Assembly (NCBI RefSeq): GCF_900101545.1
Contig: NZ_FMZU01000027.1
Coordinates: forward strand, 25,560-89,559
From: Variovorax sp. CF079
Lineage (GTDB): Bacteria; Pseudomonadota; Gammaproteobacteria; Burkholderiales; Burkholderiaceae_C
Direction of reading: 5' to 3'
Length of the DNA stretch: 64,000 nucleotides
The notes beneath the pieces are model-generated. The model did no database searches, was not told the DNA's origin, and worked only from the letters and a program-made list of their open reading frames with translations. The translations under genes were made by a program, and so were the position numbers. This document shows, piece by piece, positions 53,570 to 61,901 of this stretch (positions are counted from its first letter, which is position 1; the number at the start of each line of letters is the position of its first letter).

Positions 53570-54340
53570 ATGGCTGCGCACCCGGACGCACCGCTGTTCT
53601 CGCTGGCCGGGCAGGGCGCCTTCGTGACCGGTGCAGCGCAAGGCCTGGGTGCCGCGATCGCGCGCGGCCTGGCCGAGGCGGGGGCGCGCGTCGTGCTCGC
53701 CGATGTCGACGGCGCAGTCGACGCGGCCGCGGCGGCGCTGCGCGCAGACGGCCATGACTGCATCGCCATGCAGCTCGATGTGCGCGACGAGTCTGCCTTC
53801 TGGCTGTGCTTCGATGCGGGCGTGCAGCACTTCGGCGGCATCGATGTGATGGTGAACAACGCCGCCCGCACGCTGTACTCCTCGATCTGGGACATCACAA
53901 CCGAGGAGTGGGACGAGGTGCTGGCCGTGAACCTGCGCGGCAGCTTCTTCGGCTGCCGCATCGCCGGGCGCCACATGCGCGAGCGGGGCGCGGGCCGGAT
54001 CATCAGCCTGTCGTCGATCGCCGGGCAGCAGGCCAGCGCGGCGACCGGCGTTCACTACGCGGCGTCCAAGGCGGGCATCGTGGCGCTGACCCGTTCTTTC
54101 GCGCAGGAACTGGCGCCGCACGGCGTCACGGTGAACGCACTGGCGCCGGCGGCGGTGCGCAGTCCGGTGCTCGATGCGATGAGCCGGATGCAGCAGCGCA
54201 CGGTGTCGGCCGGCATTCCGCTCGGCCGCTTCGGCGAGCCGGAGGAGGTGGCCGCGGCCGTGGTCTACCTCGCATCGCCGGCCGCGGCCTTCATGACGGG
54301 CGCGACGCTGGACCTCAACGGCGGGCGGCTCATGCGCTGA
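53570..54340 (+). CDS. Short-chain dehydrogenase/reductase (second intact SDR)
   Basis: A 256-residue classical SDR: TGAAQGLGAAIARGLAE (cofactor, about 20-36), DVDGAV acidic residue suggesting NAD preference, VNNAA, catalytic Ser in SLSSIAG and YAASK. The substrate is unknown; 3-oxoacyl reduction, hydroxyacyl-CoA or dihydrodiol dehydrogenation would all fit. It follows the CoA ligase by five bases, as the last gene of the transcript before the next promoter. Confidence 0.88.
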   Translation: MAAHPDAPLFSLAGQGAFVTGAAQGLGAAIARGLAEAGARVVLADVDGAVDAAAAALRADGHDCIAMQLDVRDESAFWLCFDAGVQHFGGIDVMVNNAARTLYSSIWDITTEEWDEVLAVNLRGSFFGCRIAGRHMRERGAGRIISLSSIAGQQASAATGVHYAASKAGIVALTRSFAQELAPHGVTVNALAPAAVRSPVLDAMSRMQQRTVSAGIPLGRFGEPEEVAAAVVYLASPAAAFMTGATLDLNGGRLMR

Positions 54341-54360
54341 GGCATGACACGGCGCGCCAC

Positions 54361-54385
54361 TAGAATGATTCAGAACTAAACCATT
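54361..54385 (+). promoter_or_regulatory. -10 box with operator palindrome before SDR-marR
   Basis: TAGAAT (54361-54366) matches the -10 consensus at 5/6 positions. The imperfect palindrome AATGATTCAG-AA-CTAAACCATT (54364-54385; 8 of 10 arm positions pair) starts inside it. The core TTCAGAACTAAACC lies three bases after the -10 box, exactly as the core TTTAGGTCTAAACA does at 42929. No good -35 box is seen, which would suit an activated or weak promoter. The second marR gene downstream would then be autoregulated. Confidence 0.55.
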
Positions 54386-54390
54386 CAGGC

Positions 54391-55167
54391 ATGCAAACAA
54401 ATTCACTGACCGGGCGCCATGCCCTCGTGACCGGCGCCGCGCGCGGCATCGGCGCGGAGATCGCGCGCACGCTGGCCGCCGAGGGCGCGGTGCTGACTTT
54501 GCTCGGACGCGACCGTGACGCGCTCCAGCGCGTCGTCGATTCGCTCGCGGGCAGCGGCCACGGCGCGGTCGCGGCCGACGTGGCCGATGTACAGGCCGTG
54601 CAAGGCGCGTTCGCCCAGGCGCGCGCGGCGCGGGGCCCGATCGCCATCCTCGTCAACAACGCCGGTGCGGCGGAGAGCGCGCCGTTCCTGAAAACTTCGG
54701 TCGAGCTCTGGCAGCGCATGCTGTCCGTCAACCTGACCGGAAGCTTCCTCTGCGCCCAGGCCGTGCTGCCCGACATGCTCGAGGCCGGCTGGGGTCGCAT
54801 CGTCAACATCGCGAGCACGGCCGGGCAGAAGGGCTATGCCTACGTCTCGGCCTACACGGCCGCCAAGCACGGCGTGATCGGCTTGACGCGTTCGCTGGCG
54901 CTGGAGATGGCGAGGAAGGGCGTCACCGTCAATGCGGTATGCCCCGGCTACACCGACACCGACATCCTGCGCGACAGCGTGGCCAACGTGGTCCAGAAGA
55001 CCGGCCGCAGCGCCGACGATGCGCTGGCCGAGTTCGCGGTCGTCAATCCGCAGCGGCGCATCGTGCAGCCTGCGGAGGTGGCCGATGCGGTGCGCTGGCT
55101 CTGCGGCGAGGGCGCGGCTTCGGTCAACGGCCAGTCCATCTCGGTGTCTGGAGGCGAAGTCACATGA
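54391..55167 (+). CDS. Short-chain dehydrogenase/reductase (third intact SDR)
   Basis: A 258-residue SDR: TGAARGIGAEIARTLA (about 14-29), VNNAGAAES, Ser in IASTAGQKG, YTAAKHG as catalytic pair and the NAVCPGYTDTDI block, which resembles 3-hydroxybutyrate and 2-hydroxycyclohexane-carboxyl-CoA dehydrogenases. It is transcribed from its own operator-bearing promoter together with the marR gene whose start overlaps its stop. Confidence 0.88.
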   Translation: MQTNSLTGRHALVTGAARGIGAEIARTLAAEGAVLTLLGRDRDALQRVVDSLAGSGHGAVAADVADVQAVQGAFAQARAARGPIAILVNNAGAAESAPFLKTSVELWQRMLSVNLTGSFLCAQAVLPDMLEAGWGRIVNIASTAGQKGYAYVSAYTAAKHGVIGLTRSLALEMARKGVTVNAVCPGYTDTDILRDSVANVVQKTGRSADDALAEFAVVNPQRRIVQPAEVADAVRWLCGEGAASVNGQSISVSGGEVT

Positions 55168-55670
55168 AGCAGAACGACGCCTCGCACGCGCTGCTCAGCG
55201 ACGCGCAGGAGCTGGGCCACGAAGCGCGGGCCGGCACCGGCGACCATGCGGTGCTCAAGCTCTGGTTGCGAATGCTGGCCAGCACCACCCAGATCGAGGC
55301 CGAGATCCGCAAGCGGCTGCGCGAGCGCTTCGACATCTCGCTGGCCCGCTTCGACTACATGGCGCAGCTCTACCGCTACCGCGACGGTCTCAAGATGCGC
55401 GTGCTCTCGCGCTACCTGATGGTGACCGGCGGCAACGTCACCGGCCTGACCGACGAGCTGGAGCGCGAAGGCGTGGTGCAGCGCTCGGCCAGCCCGGAAG
55501 ACCGCAGGGCCTGGATCGTGAGCCTGACGCCGAAGGGCCGCCGCAGCTTCGAGGCCATGGCCAAGGAGCACGAGGAATGGCTGCTCGAGATGTTCTCGGG
55601 CCTGGACGCGAAAGCGGTGCAGCAGCTGTACGCGCAGCTGGGGGCGCTGCGCGTGCACCTTGTGCGCTAG
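55164..55670 (+). CDS. MarR-family transcriptional regulator (second)
   Basis: A 168-residue winged-helix regulator. The recognition region is LSRYLMVTGGNVTGLTDELE and the wing reads QRSASPEDRRAWIVSLTPKG (about 85-120), typical of MarR. It differs clearly from the MarR protein at 30150. It is co-transcribed with an SDR behind a promoter that has an operator-like palindrome, shared with the binding-protein promoter at 42898, so it is the best candidate for repressing both (inference). Confidence 0.9.
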   Translation: MKQNDASHALLSDAQELGHEARAGTGDHAVLKLWLRMLASTTQIEAEIRKRLRERFDISLARFDYMAQLYRYRDGLKMRVLSRYLMVTGGNVTGLTDELEREGVVQRSASPEDRRAWIVSLTPKGRRSFEAMAKEHEEWLLEMFSGLDAKAVQQLYAQLGALRVHLVR

Positions 55671-55685
55671 CCGGCGAGGCGAGCC

Positions 55686-55761
55686 CTTCGACAAGCTCAG
55701 GGCGAATGGGAGGTAACGAGGACCACGGACCCCCACCCCGTTCGGGCTGAGCCTGTCGAAG
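55686..55761. repeat. REP-like imperfect inverted pair
   Basis: Two 24-base arms (55686-55709 and 55738-55761) pair at 20 of 24 positions across a 28-base spacer. Each arm has the CTTCGACA...CTCAG core found in the perfect element at 30075-30134. Like that one, it lies between convergent genes (marR and the chalcone-isomerase-like gene), consistent with a REP element that also limits read-through. Confidence 0.8.
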
Positions 55762-55768
55762 CCGCCCC

Positions 55769-56359
55769 CTAGCCCTTGCCGAGCAGCGCGTCCTTCAGCT
55801 TCCAATCGGCCGGGTTCGGGCCGAGCCAGATGCGCATCAGCGCATTGAAGAAAGCCTGCTCCTTGATCGGCTCGCCCTGGGCCACGCCCTTGACCGAGAT
55901 CACGGTGCCGGTACCCGGCACCCAGTCGACGGTGAAGGCGTCTCCGGCCTTCAACTGCTTCTGGTCGGCGAACATCTGGCCCATGCGCACCAGGCCGGGA
56001 ATCAGCTGCAGCATCTCGGTCTTGGGCGAGTTGTCTTCCACGCCGCGCGTGAACAGCTTGCCCAGTTCGTTGGCATCGATGTCGCGCAGCATGGTGATCG
56101 CCATGCGCTTGGCGCCGGGCACGGCCAGCACTTCCTCGGTGGTCGAGGCCTTCTTGCCCAGGTAGAGGCCGGCGGTGTAGACCTTGAACACGGCCTTGTA
56201 GCGCACGCCGGCCCCGTTGAGCTGCAGCTTGCTGCCCTTGAGATCGAGCGCATCGTCGAGCTTGACGCCGGCCATCTCGACCGGGGCGGCCGAGGCAGCG
56301 AGCGAGGCGAGGGCGAGGGTGGTCAGCGCGAGCGCGCGCCGCAGGGCAGGCTGGGTCAT
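55769..56359 (-). CDS. Secreted chalcone-isomerase-like protein
   Basis: A 196-residue protein with a Sec signal peptide (about 1-25, ending ASLAASAAP). The mature part matches the bacterial chalcone isomerase-like family: VEMAGVKLDD, GAGVRYKAVFKVYTAGLYLG and MLRDIDANELGKLF. Bacterial members are periplasmic and are not known to isomerise chalcones; function is unassigned. The gene is divergent from the trp leader across a short AT-rich stretch. Confidence 0.85.
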   Translation of the reverse strand: MTQPALRRALALTTLALASLAASAAPVEMAGVKLDDALDLKGSKLQLNGAGVRYKAVFKVYTAGLYLGKKASTTEEVLAVPGAKRMAITMLRDIDANELGKLFTRGVEDNSPKTEMLQLIPGLVRMGQMFADQKQLKAGDAFTVDWVPGTGTVISVKGVAQGEPIKEQAFFNALMRIWLGPNPADWKLKDALLGKG

Positions 56360-56408
56360 CGGGGTTGTCTCCGTCAGCGAAAAATTTAAAGTGCCTCAAT
56401 GTATCTTT

Positions 56409-56437
56409 TTGTACAGGCCTTGTCGCTGGGCTAAACT
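56409..56437 (+). promoter_or_regulatory. Candidate trp operon promoter
   Basis: TTGTAC (56409-56414) and TAAACT (56432-56437) are spaced by 17 bases in an AT-rich stretch unusual for the region. A transcript from here would begin a few bases before the leader ATG at 56447, making the leader peptide nearly leaderless. The match to consensus is modest (3/6 and 4/6). Confidence 0.4.
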
Positions 56438-56446
56438 CACGCTTCC

Positions 56447-56530
56447 ATGTTCATTCATCACGTCATTCAGACAGGTCAAGGCAGCCGGGGAGCCTGGCCT
56501 TGGCGCACGCCATCGTCGTTGCCTGTTTGA
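56447..56530 (+). CDS. trpL: trp operon leader peptide with two Trp codons
   Basis: A 27-codon open frame upstream of trpE. It begins MFIHHVIQ and has Trp-Pro-Trp at residues 17-19 (TGG CCT TGG, 56495-56503), ending with TGA at 56530. Tandem Trp codons in a short frame before trpE are the hallmark of ribosome-sensing attenuation. No strong Shine-Dalgarno is seen, but the candidate promoter would place the transcript start only a few bases upstream. The existence of translation is inferred from this arrangement. Confidence 0.65.
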   Translation: MFIHHVIQTGQGSRGAWPWRTPSSLPV

Positions 56531-56553
56531 TTGCATGGCGCACGCCGTGCGCC
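56502..56553 (+). promoter_or_regulatory. Alternative RNA pairings in the trp leader
   Basis: GGCGCACGCC occurs twice (56502-56511, just after the Trp codons, and 56537-56546). GTGCGCC at 56547-56553 can pair with the GGCGCAC of either copy; pairing with the nearer one gives a seven-base stem with a three-base loop. Mutually exclusive helices of this kind fit an attenuator. No T-run follows the hairpin, so a classical intrinsic terminator is not evident. Confidence 0.4.
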
Positions 56554-56642
56554 CGCGGCCCGCGGTCATCCCGACCCGGCCACTCACCTGAATGACCCCG
56601 CCAGCGACCTCGAAGCGTCACTGGCCGACGGAGACCCCACCC

Positions 56643-58145
56643 GTGATCACCGAACTCGAATTCAAGAGCCTCAGCGCGCAGGGCTACAACCGCATCCCGC
56701 TGATGGTCGAGGCCTTTGCCGACCTCGAAACCCCGCTTTCCCTCTACCTGAAGCTCGCCCATACCAAGGAGGGCGGCAAGCACAGCTTCCTGCTCGAATC
56801 GGTGGTGGGCGGCGAGCGCTTCGGCCGCTACAGCTTCATCGGGCTGCCGGCGCGCACCCTGCTGCGCGCGAGCGGCTTCGGCGACGACGCGCTGACCGAG
56901 GTCGTGACCGGCGGCAAGGTCGTCGAGACGGCCAAGGGGAATCCGCTCGATTTCGTCGCGGCTTACCAAAAGCGCTTCAAGGTGGCGCTCAGGCCCGGGT
57001 TGCCGCGCTTCTGCGGCGGCCTGGCCGGCTACTTCGGCTACGACACGGTGCGCCATATCGAGAAGAAGCTCGAGCAGAGCTGCCCGCCGGACACGCTGGG
57101 CTGCCCCGACATCCTCCTCTTGCAATGCGAGGAACTGGCGGTCATCGACAACCTCTCCGGCAAGCTCTACCTGATCGTCTATGCCGACCCTGCCCAGCCC
57201 GAGGCGTACGCCAATGCCAAGCGGCGGCTGCGCGAACTGCGCGAGCAGCTCAAGTACTCGGTGAGCGCGCCGCAGGTGAGGCCGACGCAGGCACACCCGC
57301 CCGAACGCAGCTTCGCCAAGGCCGACTACCTGGCGGCGGTCGAGCGCGCCAAGGAGCTGATCGCGGCCGGCGACTTCATGCAGGTGCAGGTGGGCCAGCG
57401 CATCAGCAAGCGCTATACCGAGTCGCCGCTGTCGCTGTACCGCGCGCTGCGCTCGCTCAACCCGTCGCCCTATATGTACTACTACCACCTGGGCGATTTC
57501 CACGTGGTCGGCGCCTCGCCCGAGATCCTGGTGCGGCAGGAGCACACCGGCGAGGGCGAGCAGAAGATCACCATTCGCCCGCTGGCCGGCACGCGCCCGC
57601 GCGGCGCCTCGCCCGAGCTCGACCGCGCGGCCGAGGCCGAGCTGATCAACGACCCCAAGGAGCGCGCCGAGCACGTGATGCTGATCGACCTGGCGCGCAA
57701 CGACATCGGCCGCATCGCCAAGACCGGCAGCGTCAAGGTGACGGAGGCCTTCGCCGTCGAGCGCTACAGCCATGTGATGCATATCGTGAGCAACGTCGAA
57801 GGCACGCTGAAAGACGGCATGACCGCGATCGACGTGCTCAAGGCCACCTTCCCGGCCGGCACGCTGACCGGTGCGCCCAAGGTGCACGCGATGGAGCTCA
57901 TCGACCAGCTGGAGCCGACCAAGCGCGGCCTCTACGGCGGCGCCTGCGGCTACATCAGCTATGCGGGCGACATGGACGTCGCGATCGCGATCCGCACCGG
58001 GATCGTGAAGGACCAGATGCTGCATGTGCAGGCAGCGGCCGGCGTGGTGGCCGACTCGGTGCCCGAATTGGAGTGGAAGGAAACCGAGGCCAAGGCGCGG
58101 GCGCTGCTGCGCGCCGCCGAACTGGTCGAGGAAGGGCTCGAGTGA
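56643..58145 (+). CDS. trpE: Anthranilate synthase component I
   Basis: A 500-residue TrpE that makes anthranilate from chorismate with ammonia supplied by TrpG. The Trp feedback motif LLES is at residues 50-53. The catalytic C-terminal domain has IRPLAGTRPRG, DPKERAEHVMLIDLARND, ERYSHVMHIVSNVEG, TFPAGTLTGAPKVHAMELI and GYISYAGDMD, all intact. GTG 56643 is chosen because the protein then has family length; an in-frame ATG at 56592 would add 17 residues of no visible homology. The upstream leader suggests attenuation. Its stop overlaps the next start by one base. Confidence 0.95.
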   Translation: MITELEFKSLSAQGYNRIPLMVEAFADLETPLSLYLKLAHTKEGGKHSFLLESVVGGERFGRYSFIGLPARTLLRASGFGDDALTEVVTGGKVVETAKGNPLDFVAAYQKRFKVALRPGLPRFCGGLAGYFGYDTVRHIEKKLEQSCPPDTLGCPDILLLQCEELAVIDNLSGKLYLIVYADPAQPEAYANAKRRLRELREQLKYSVSAPQVRPTQAHPPERSFAKADYLAAVERAKELIAAGDFMQVQVGQRISKRYTESPLSLYRALRSLNPSPYMYYYHLGDFHVVGASPEILVRQEHTGEGEQKITIRPLAGTRPRGASPELDRAAEAELINDPKERAEHVMLIDLARNDIGRIAKTGSVKVTEAFAVERYSHVMHIVSNVEGTLKDGMTAIDVLKATFPAGTLTGAPKVHAMELIDQLEPTKRGLYGGACGYISYAGDMDVAIAIRTGIVKDQMLHVQAAAGVVADSVPELEWKETEAKARALLRAAELVEEGLE

Positions 58146-58534
58146 TGGCCGACGAATTTCAGAACAACGACTTCTCGCACGAGATCATCGGCGCCGCGGT
58201 CGAGGTGCAGCGCGTGCTCGGCGTCGGCCTGCCCGCAGAGGCGTACGCCGCCGCGCTGGAGATCGAACTCGCCGAACGCGAGATCGGCTTCGTGCGGGAC
58301 GTGCCGGTGTCGGCCAGCTACAAGGGCCGCTCGCTCGGTGAGGTCTGCCGCGCGGGCTTCGTGGTCGAGCAATCGCTCATCGTCGAGGTGAAAGCGGTCG
58401 ATGCATTGACCGACCTGCATCGCGCGCAGGCGCAGGCGGCGGTGCGGCTGTCGGGGCTGCCGCTGGGCCTGCTCATCAATTTCAACGTGTTCCCGGTGGT
58501 CAAGGGCGTGCATCGGATCGGAGCCAAGCCATGA
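58145..58534 (+). CDS. GxxExxY-family protein within the trp operon
   Basis: A 129-residue protein of the GxxExxY family (PD-(D/E)XK-like fold). The name-giving segment reads GVGLPAEAY, so the Glu is one position later than usual. The second motif LIVEVKAVDAL with QAQAAVRLSGLPLGLLINF is typical, but the Asp before it (RADxxVE in relatives) is Gly here (RAGFVVE), which makes nuclease activity doubtful. It lies between trpE and trpG, overlapping both (TGATG and ATGA), so it is translated with them although it has no known role in tryptophan synthesis. Confidence 0.82.
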   Translation: MADEFQNNDFSHEIIGAAVEVQRVLGVGLPAEAYAAALEIELAEREIGFVRDVPVSASYKGRSLGEVCRAGFVVEQSLIVEVKAVDALTDLHRAQAQAAVRLSGLPLGLLINFNVFPVVKGVHRIGAKP

Positions 58535-59115
58535 AACTCCTGATGATCGACAACTACGACAGCTTCACCTACAACCTGGTGCAGTATTTCGGCGAACTCG
58601 GCGCCGAGGTCGAGGTGTTTCGCAACGACGAGATCACGATCGAAGGTCTGCGCGAGCGCGTTGCCGCCGGCGTCGCGCGGTTGGTGGTTTCGCCGGGGCC
58701 GTGCTCGCCGGCCGAAGCGGGGGTGTCGGTGGCGGCCATCAAGGAGTTCGCAGGCCAGCTGCCGATCCTCGGCGTCTGCCTCGGGCACCAGGCGATCGGC
58801 GCGGCCTTCGGCGGCAGGATCGTTCGCGCGCAGCAACTGATGCACGGCAAGACCAGCGAGATCACGACCACGCGCGAGGGCGTGTTCGCCGGGCTGCCCG
58901 AGAAATTCAGCGTCAATCGCTACCACTCGCTGTCCATCGAGCGCGACTCCTGCCCGCGCGAGCTCAAGATCACCGCCTGGACCGACGATGGCGAGATCAT
59001 GGGCGTGCGCCACACGGGCTTTGCACCCGCGGTGCGCATCGAGGGCGTTCAGTTCCACCCCGAATCGATCCTGACCGAGCACGGCCATGCCATGCTCAAG
59101 AACTTTCTGGAGTGA
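58531..59115 (+). CDS. trpG: Anthranilate synthase component II (glutamine amidotransferase)
   Basis: A 194-residue class I glutamine amidotransferase that feeds ammonia to TrpE. The catalytic triad is Cys83 (LGVCLGHQA), His176 and Glu178 (FHPES). It starts MKLLMIDNYDSFTYNLVQ and has the SPGPCSP oxyanion segment. The amidotransferase may also serve aminodeoxychorismate synthase (PabA role), as in other bacteria with one gene. Its start overlaps the GxxExxY stop by four bases. Confidence 0.95.
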   Translation: MKLLMIDNYDSFTYNLVQYFGELGAEVEVFRNDEITIEGLRERVAAGVARLVVSPGPCSPAEAGVSVAAIKEFAGQLPILGVCLGHQAIGAAFGGRIVRAQQLMHGKTSEITTTREGVFAGLPEKFSVNRYHSLSIERDSCPRELKITAWTDDGEIMGVRHTGFAPAVRIEGVQFHPESILTEHGHAMLKNFLE

Positions 59116-59120
59116 CCCGC

Positions 59121-60173
59121 ATGAGCATGACGACCCTGGTGGACCTGCGCAGCGACACTGTCACCCGGCCGACCGCCGCGATGCGCCAGGCCATGCTCGA
59201 AGCGCCGCTGGGCGACGACGTGTTCGGCGACGACCCGAGCGTCAACGCGCTGCAGTCGCAGATCGCCGAGATGCTGGGCTTCGAAGCGGCGCTGTTCGTG
59301 CCGACCGGCACCCAGAGCAACTTCTGCGCGATCCTGGCCCATTGCCAGCGCGGCGACGAATACATCGTCGGCCAGCTGGCGCATTGCTACCGCTGGGAAG
59401 GCGGCGGCGCCGCAGTGTTCGGCAGCGTGCAGCCGCAGCCGCTCGAGCACCAGCCGGACGGCTCGCTGGCGCTGAAAGACATCGAGGCTGCCATCAAGCC
59501 CGACGACGCGCATTTCGCGCGCACCCGGTTGCTGGCGCTGGAAAACACGATCGGCGGCCAGCTGCTGCCCTTCAGCTATGTCGAAGAGGCGACGCAACTG
59601 GCGCAGCGCAAGGGCCTGGGCCGCCATCTGGACGGCGCACGGCTCTTCAATGCCGCCATTGCACAAGCCGCCCAGCGCGACACCGAGGCGCGCGCCGAAG
59701 CGCGCCGCATCGCACAGTGCTTCGACAGCGTCTCGGTCTGCTTCAGCAAGGGCCTCGGCGCCCCGGTGGGTTCGGCACTGTGCGGCTCGCGCGAGCTGAT
59801 CGCGCGCGCCCACCGCATCCGCAAAATGGCCGGCGGCGGCATGCGGCAGGCCGGCATGCTGGCGGCCGCTGCTTCTCATGCACTGCAACACCACATCGAC
59901 CGCCTCGCGCAGGACCACGCGCTCGCGCGCCGGCTGGCCGACGGCCTGGCCGGGATTCCCGGGCTGCAGGTCGAAACGCCGAAGACCAACCTGCTGTTCG
60001 TCGACCTGAGGGGCGAGGCGCAAGCGCGCTCGGCCGAGCTGCTGGCGCACCTGAAGCAAAACGGCGTGCTTGCCACCGGCTTGTATCGGCTGCGCTTCGC
60101 GACCCATCTCGACGTCGACGCAGCCGGTATCGACCGCGCCATCGGCGCGATCCGGAGCTTCTTCCATGCCTGA
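59121..60173 (+). CDS. ltaE: Low-specificity L-threonine aldolase
   Basis: A 350-residue PLP enzyme of the threonine aldolase family (fold type I). It begins with VDLRSDTVTRPT, has GDDVFGDDPSVNALQ, VPTGTQSNFCAILAH and HLDGARLFNAA, and Lys210 in VCFSKGLGAPVGS forms the PLP Schiff base. It splits threonine or allo-threonine to glycine and acetaldehyde. It lies five bases after trpG in the same direction, so it probably rides on the trp transcript. Confidence 0.92.
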   Translation: MSMTTLVDLRSDTVTRPTAAMRQAMLEAPLGDDVFGDDPSVNALQSQIAEMLGFEAALFVPTGTQSNFCAILAHCQRGDEYIVGQLAHCYRWEGGGAAVFGSVQPQPLEHQPDGSLALKDIEAAIKPDDAHFARTRLLALENTIGGQLLPFSYVEEATQLAQRKGLGRHLDGARLFNAAIAQAAQRDTEARAEARRIAQCFDSVSVCFSKGLGAPVGSALCGSRELIARAHRIRKMAGGGMRQAGMLAAAASHALQHHIDRLAQDHALARRLADGLAGIPGLQVETPKTNLLFVDLRGEAQARSAELLAHLKQNGVLATGLYRLRFATHLDVDAAGIDRAIGAIRSFFHA

Positions 60174-60837
60174 ACTCCATTCCCTGCTGCTGTTCATCGC
60201 AGCCGGCCTGCTGCTGAATCTCACGCCGGGCCCCGATGTGCTCTACATCGTGAGCCGCGCGCTGCGCTCGGGCACGCGCGCCGGCATCGTGGCGGGCATC
60301 GGCATCACGGCCGGCTGCTTCGTGCACATCACCGCCGCCGCGGTGGGCGTGAGCGCGCTGATGGCGGCATCGACCACCCTGTTCACCGCCCTCAAGTGGC
60401 TGGGCGCGGCCTACCTGCTGTGGGTCGGCGTGCGCATGCTGCTGTCGCGGCCGGGCAAAGACCCGTCGGCGCTGGTGCGCGCCGATGCAGATGCGGCGGG
60501 CCCCGCCAGCATGAAGAGCGTGTTCCTCGGCGGCTTCTGGACCAATGTGCTCAACCCCAAGGTGGCGCTGTTCTTCCTGGCCTTCGTGCCGCAGTTCATT
60601 GCGCCCGATGCGGCGAACAAGCCGCTGGTGTTCTTCCTGCTTGGCGCGCTGTTCAACTTCAACGCGATCTTCGTGAACTTCGCCTGGGCATTGCTGGCCG
60701 GCTGGACGGCGCGCCGCGTCGGCGCGGTGCAGCGCGGCATGCACTGGCTGGAGCGCGGCGCGGGCGCCCTGTTTGTCGGCTTTGGCATCAAGCTCGCGCT
60801 GTCCGAGAATCCGCTCGCGGCAGCTCACGCTCACTGA
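60166..60837 (+). CDS. LysE/RhtB-family amino-acid exporter
   Basis: A 223-residue inner-membrane protein with about six hydrophobic segments. The N-terminal LNLTPGPDVLYIVSRALRSG and the GGFWTNVLNPKVALFFLAFVP block (part shown) are diagnostic of the LysE superfamily. RhtB relatives export homoserine, threonine or other amino acids. Its start overlaps ltaE by eight bases, so threonine, glycine or an aromatic amino acid is a plausible cargo, which is an inference from context. Confidence 0.9.
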   Translation: MPELHSLLLFIAAGLLLNLTPGPDVLYIVSRALRSGTRAGIVAGIGITAGCFVHITAAAVGVSALMAASTTLFTALKWLGAAYLLWVGVRMLLSRPGKDPSALVRADADAAGPASMKSVFLGGFWTNVLNPKVALFFLAFVPQFIAPDAANKPLVFFLLGALFNFNAIFVNFAWALLAGWTARRVGAVQRGMHWLERGAGALFVGFGIKLALSENPLAAAHAH

Positions 60838-60859
60838 AACAACCGAGGGAGACTTCATC

Positions 60860-61885
60860 ATGCCCATCACCCCCCAGGAAGCCCTGCAGCGCACCATCGA
60901 ACACCGCGAGGTGTTCCACGACGAGATGCTGCACATCGTGCGCCTCATCATGAGCGGCGAATGCTCGCCGGTGATGATGGCGGCGCTCATCACCGGCCTG
61001 CGCGTCAAGAAGGAAACCATCGGCGAGATCACCGCCGCCGCGCAGGTGATGCGCGAGGTGTCGACCAAGGTGCAGGTGGCCGACACCACGAATTTGGTGG
61101 ACATCGTCGGCACCGGCGGCGACGGCTCGCACACCTTCAACATCTCGACCTGCTCGATGTTCGTCGCCGCCGCTGCGGGTGCCAAGGTCAGCAAGCACGG
61201 CGGGCGCAGCGTGAGCAGCAAGTCGGGCAGCGCCGACGTGCTGGAGTCGTTGGGCATCAACATCAACCTCAAGCCCGAGCAGATCGCGCAATGCATCGCC
61301 GATGTCGGCATCGGCTTCATGTTCGCGCCGAACCATCATCCGGCCATGAAGAACGTGGCGCCGGTGCGCAAGGAACTCGGCATCAAGACCATCTTCAACA
61401 TCCTGGGGCCGCTCACCAATCCGGCCGGCGCGCCCAACATCCTGATGGGCGTGTTCCATCCCGACCTGGTCGGCATCCAGGTGCGCGCGCTGCAGCGGCT
61501 GGGCGCGGAGCATGCGCTGGTGGTCTACGGGCGCGACGGCATGGACGAGATCTCGCTCGGGGCCGCCACCATGGTCGGTGAGTTGAAGAACGGCGAGATC
61601 CTCGAGTACGAGCTGCATCCCGAGGACTTCGGCTTCCAGATGTCGAGCAACCGCGCGCTGCGCGTCGAGACGCCGGAGCAGTCGAAAGCGATGCTGCTCG
61701 GCGTGCTCGACAACCAGCCCGGCGCGGCGCGCGACATCGTCGTGCTCAATGCCGGCGCGGCGCTCTATGCGGCCAATCTGGTGGATTCGATCGGCGCGGG
61801 CGTGGCGCGCGCGCGCGCCGCCATCGACTCCGGCGCGGCCAAGGCCAAGCTGGCCGAGCTGATCAAGGCGACCGCCGCCAGTTGA
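60860..61885 (+). CDS. trpD: Anthranilate phosphoribosyltransferase
   Basis: A 341-residue enzyme that joins anthranilate to PRPP. The PRPP-binding GTGGDGSHTFNIST (from residue 84) and KHGGRSVSSKSGSADVLE, and the NILGPLTNPAGAPN segment are intact. Length is standard. ATG 60860 follows GAGGGAGA. The gene is separated from trpG by ltaE and the exporter gene. Confidence 0.96.
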   Translation: MPITPQEALQRTIEHREVFHDEMLHIVRLIMSGECSPVMMAALITGLRVKKETIGEITAAAQVMREVSTKVQVADTTNLVDIVGTGGDGSHTFNISTCSMFVAAAAGAKVSKHGGRSVSSKSGSADVLESLGININLKPEQIAQCIADVGIGFMFAPNHHPAMKNVAPVRKELGIKTIFNILGPLTNPAGAPNILMGVFHPDLVGIQVRALQRLGAEHALVVYGRDGMDEISLGAATMVGELKNGEILEYELHPEDFGFQMSSNRALRVETPEQSKAMLLGVLDNQPGAARDIVVLNAGAALYAANLVDSIGAGVARARAAIDSGAAKAKLAELIKATAAS

Positions 61886-61901
61886 GGGAGAGCAGAGAAC
61901 C

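Noticed and set aside
56592..56642. ATG 56592 as trpE start
   Set aside because: The 17 added residues show no TrpE similarity, while GTG 56643 gives standard length with LLES at 50-53.
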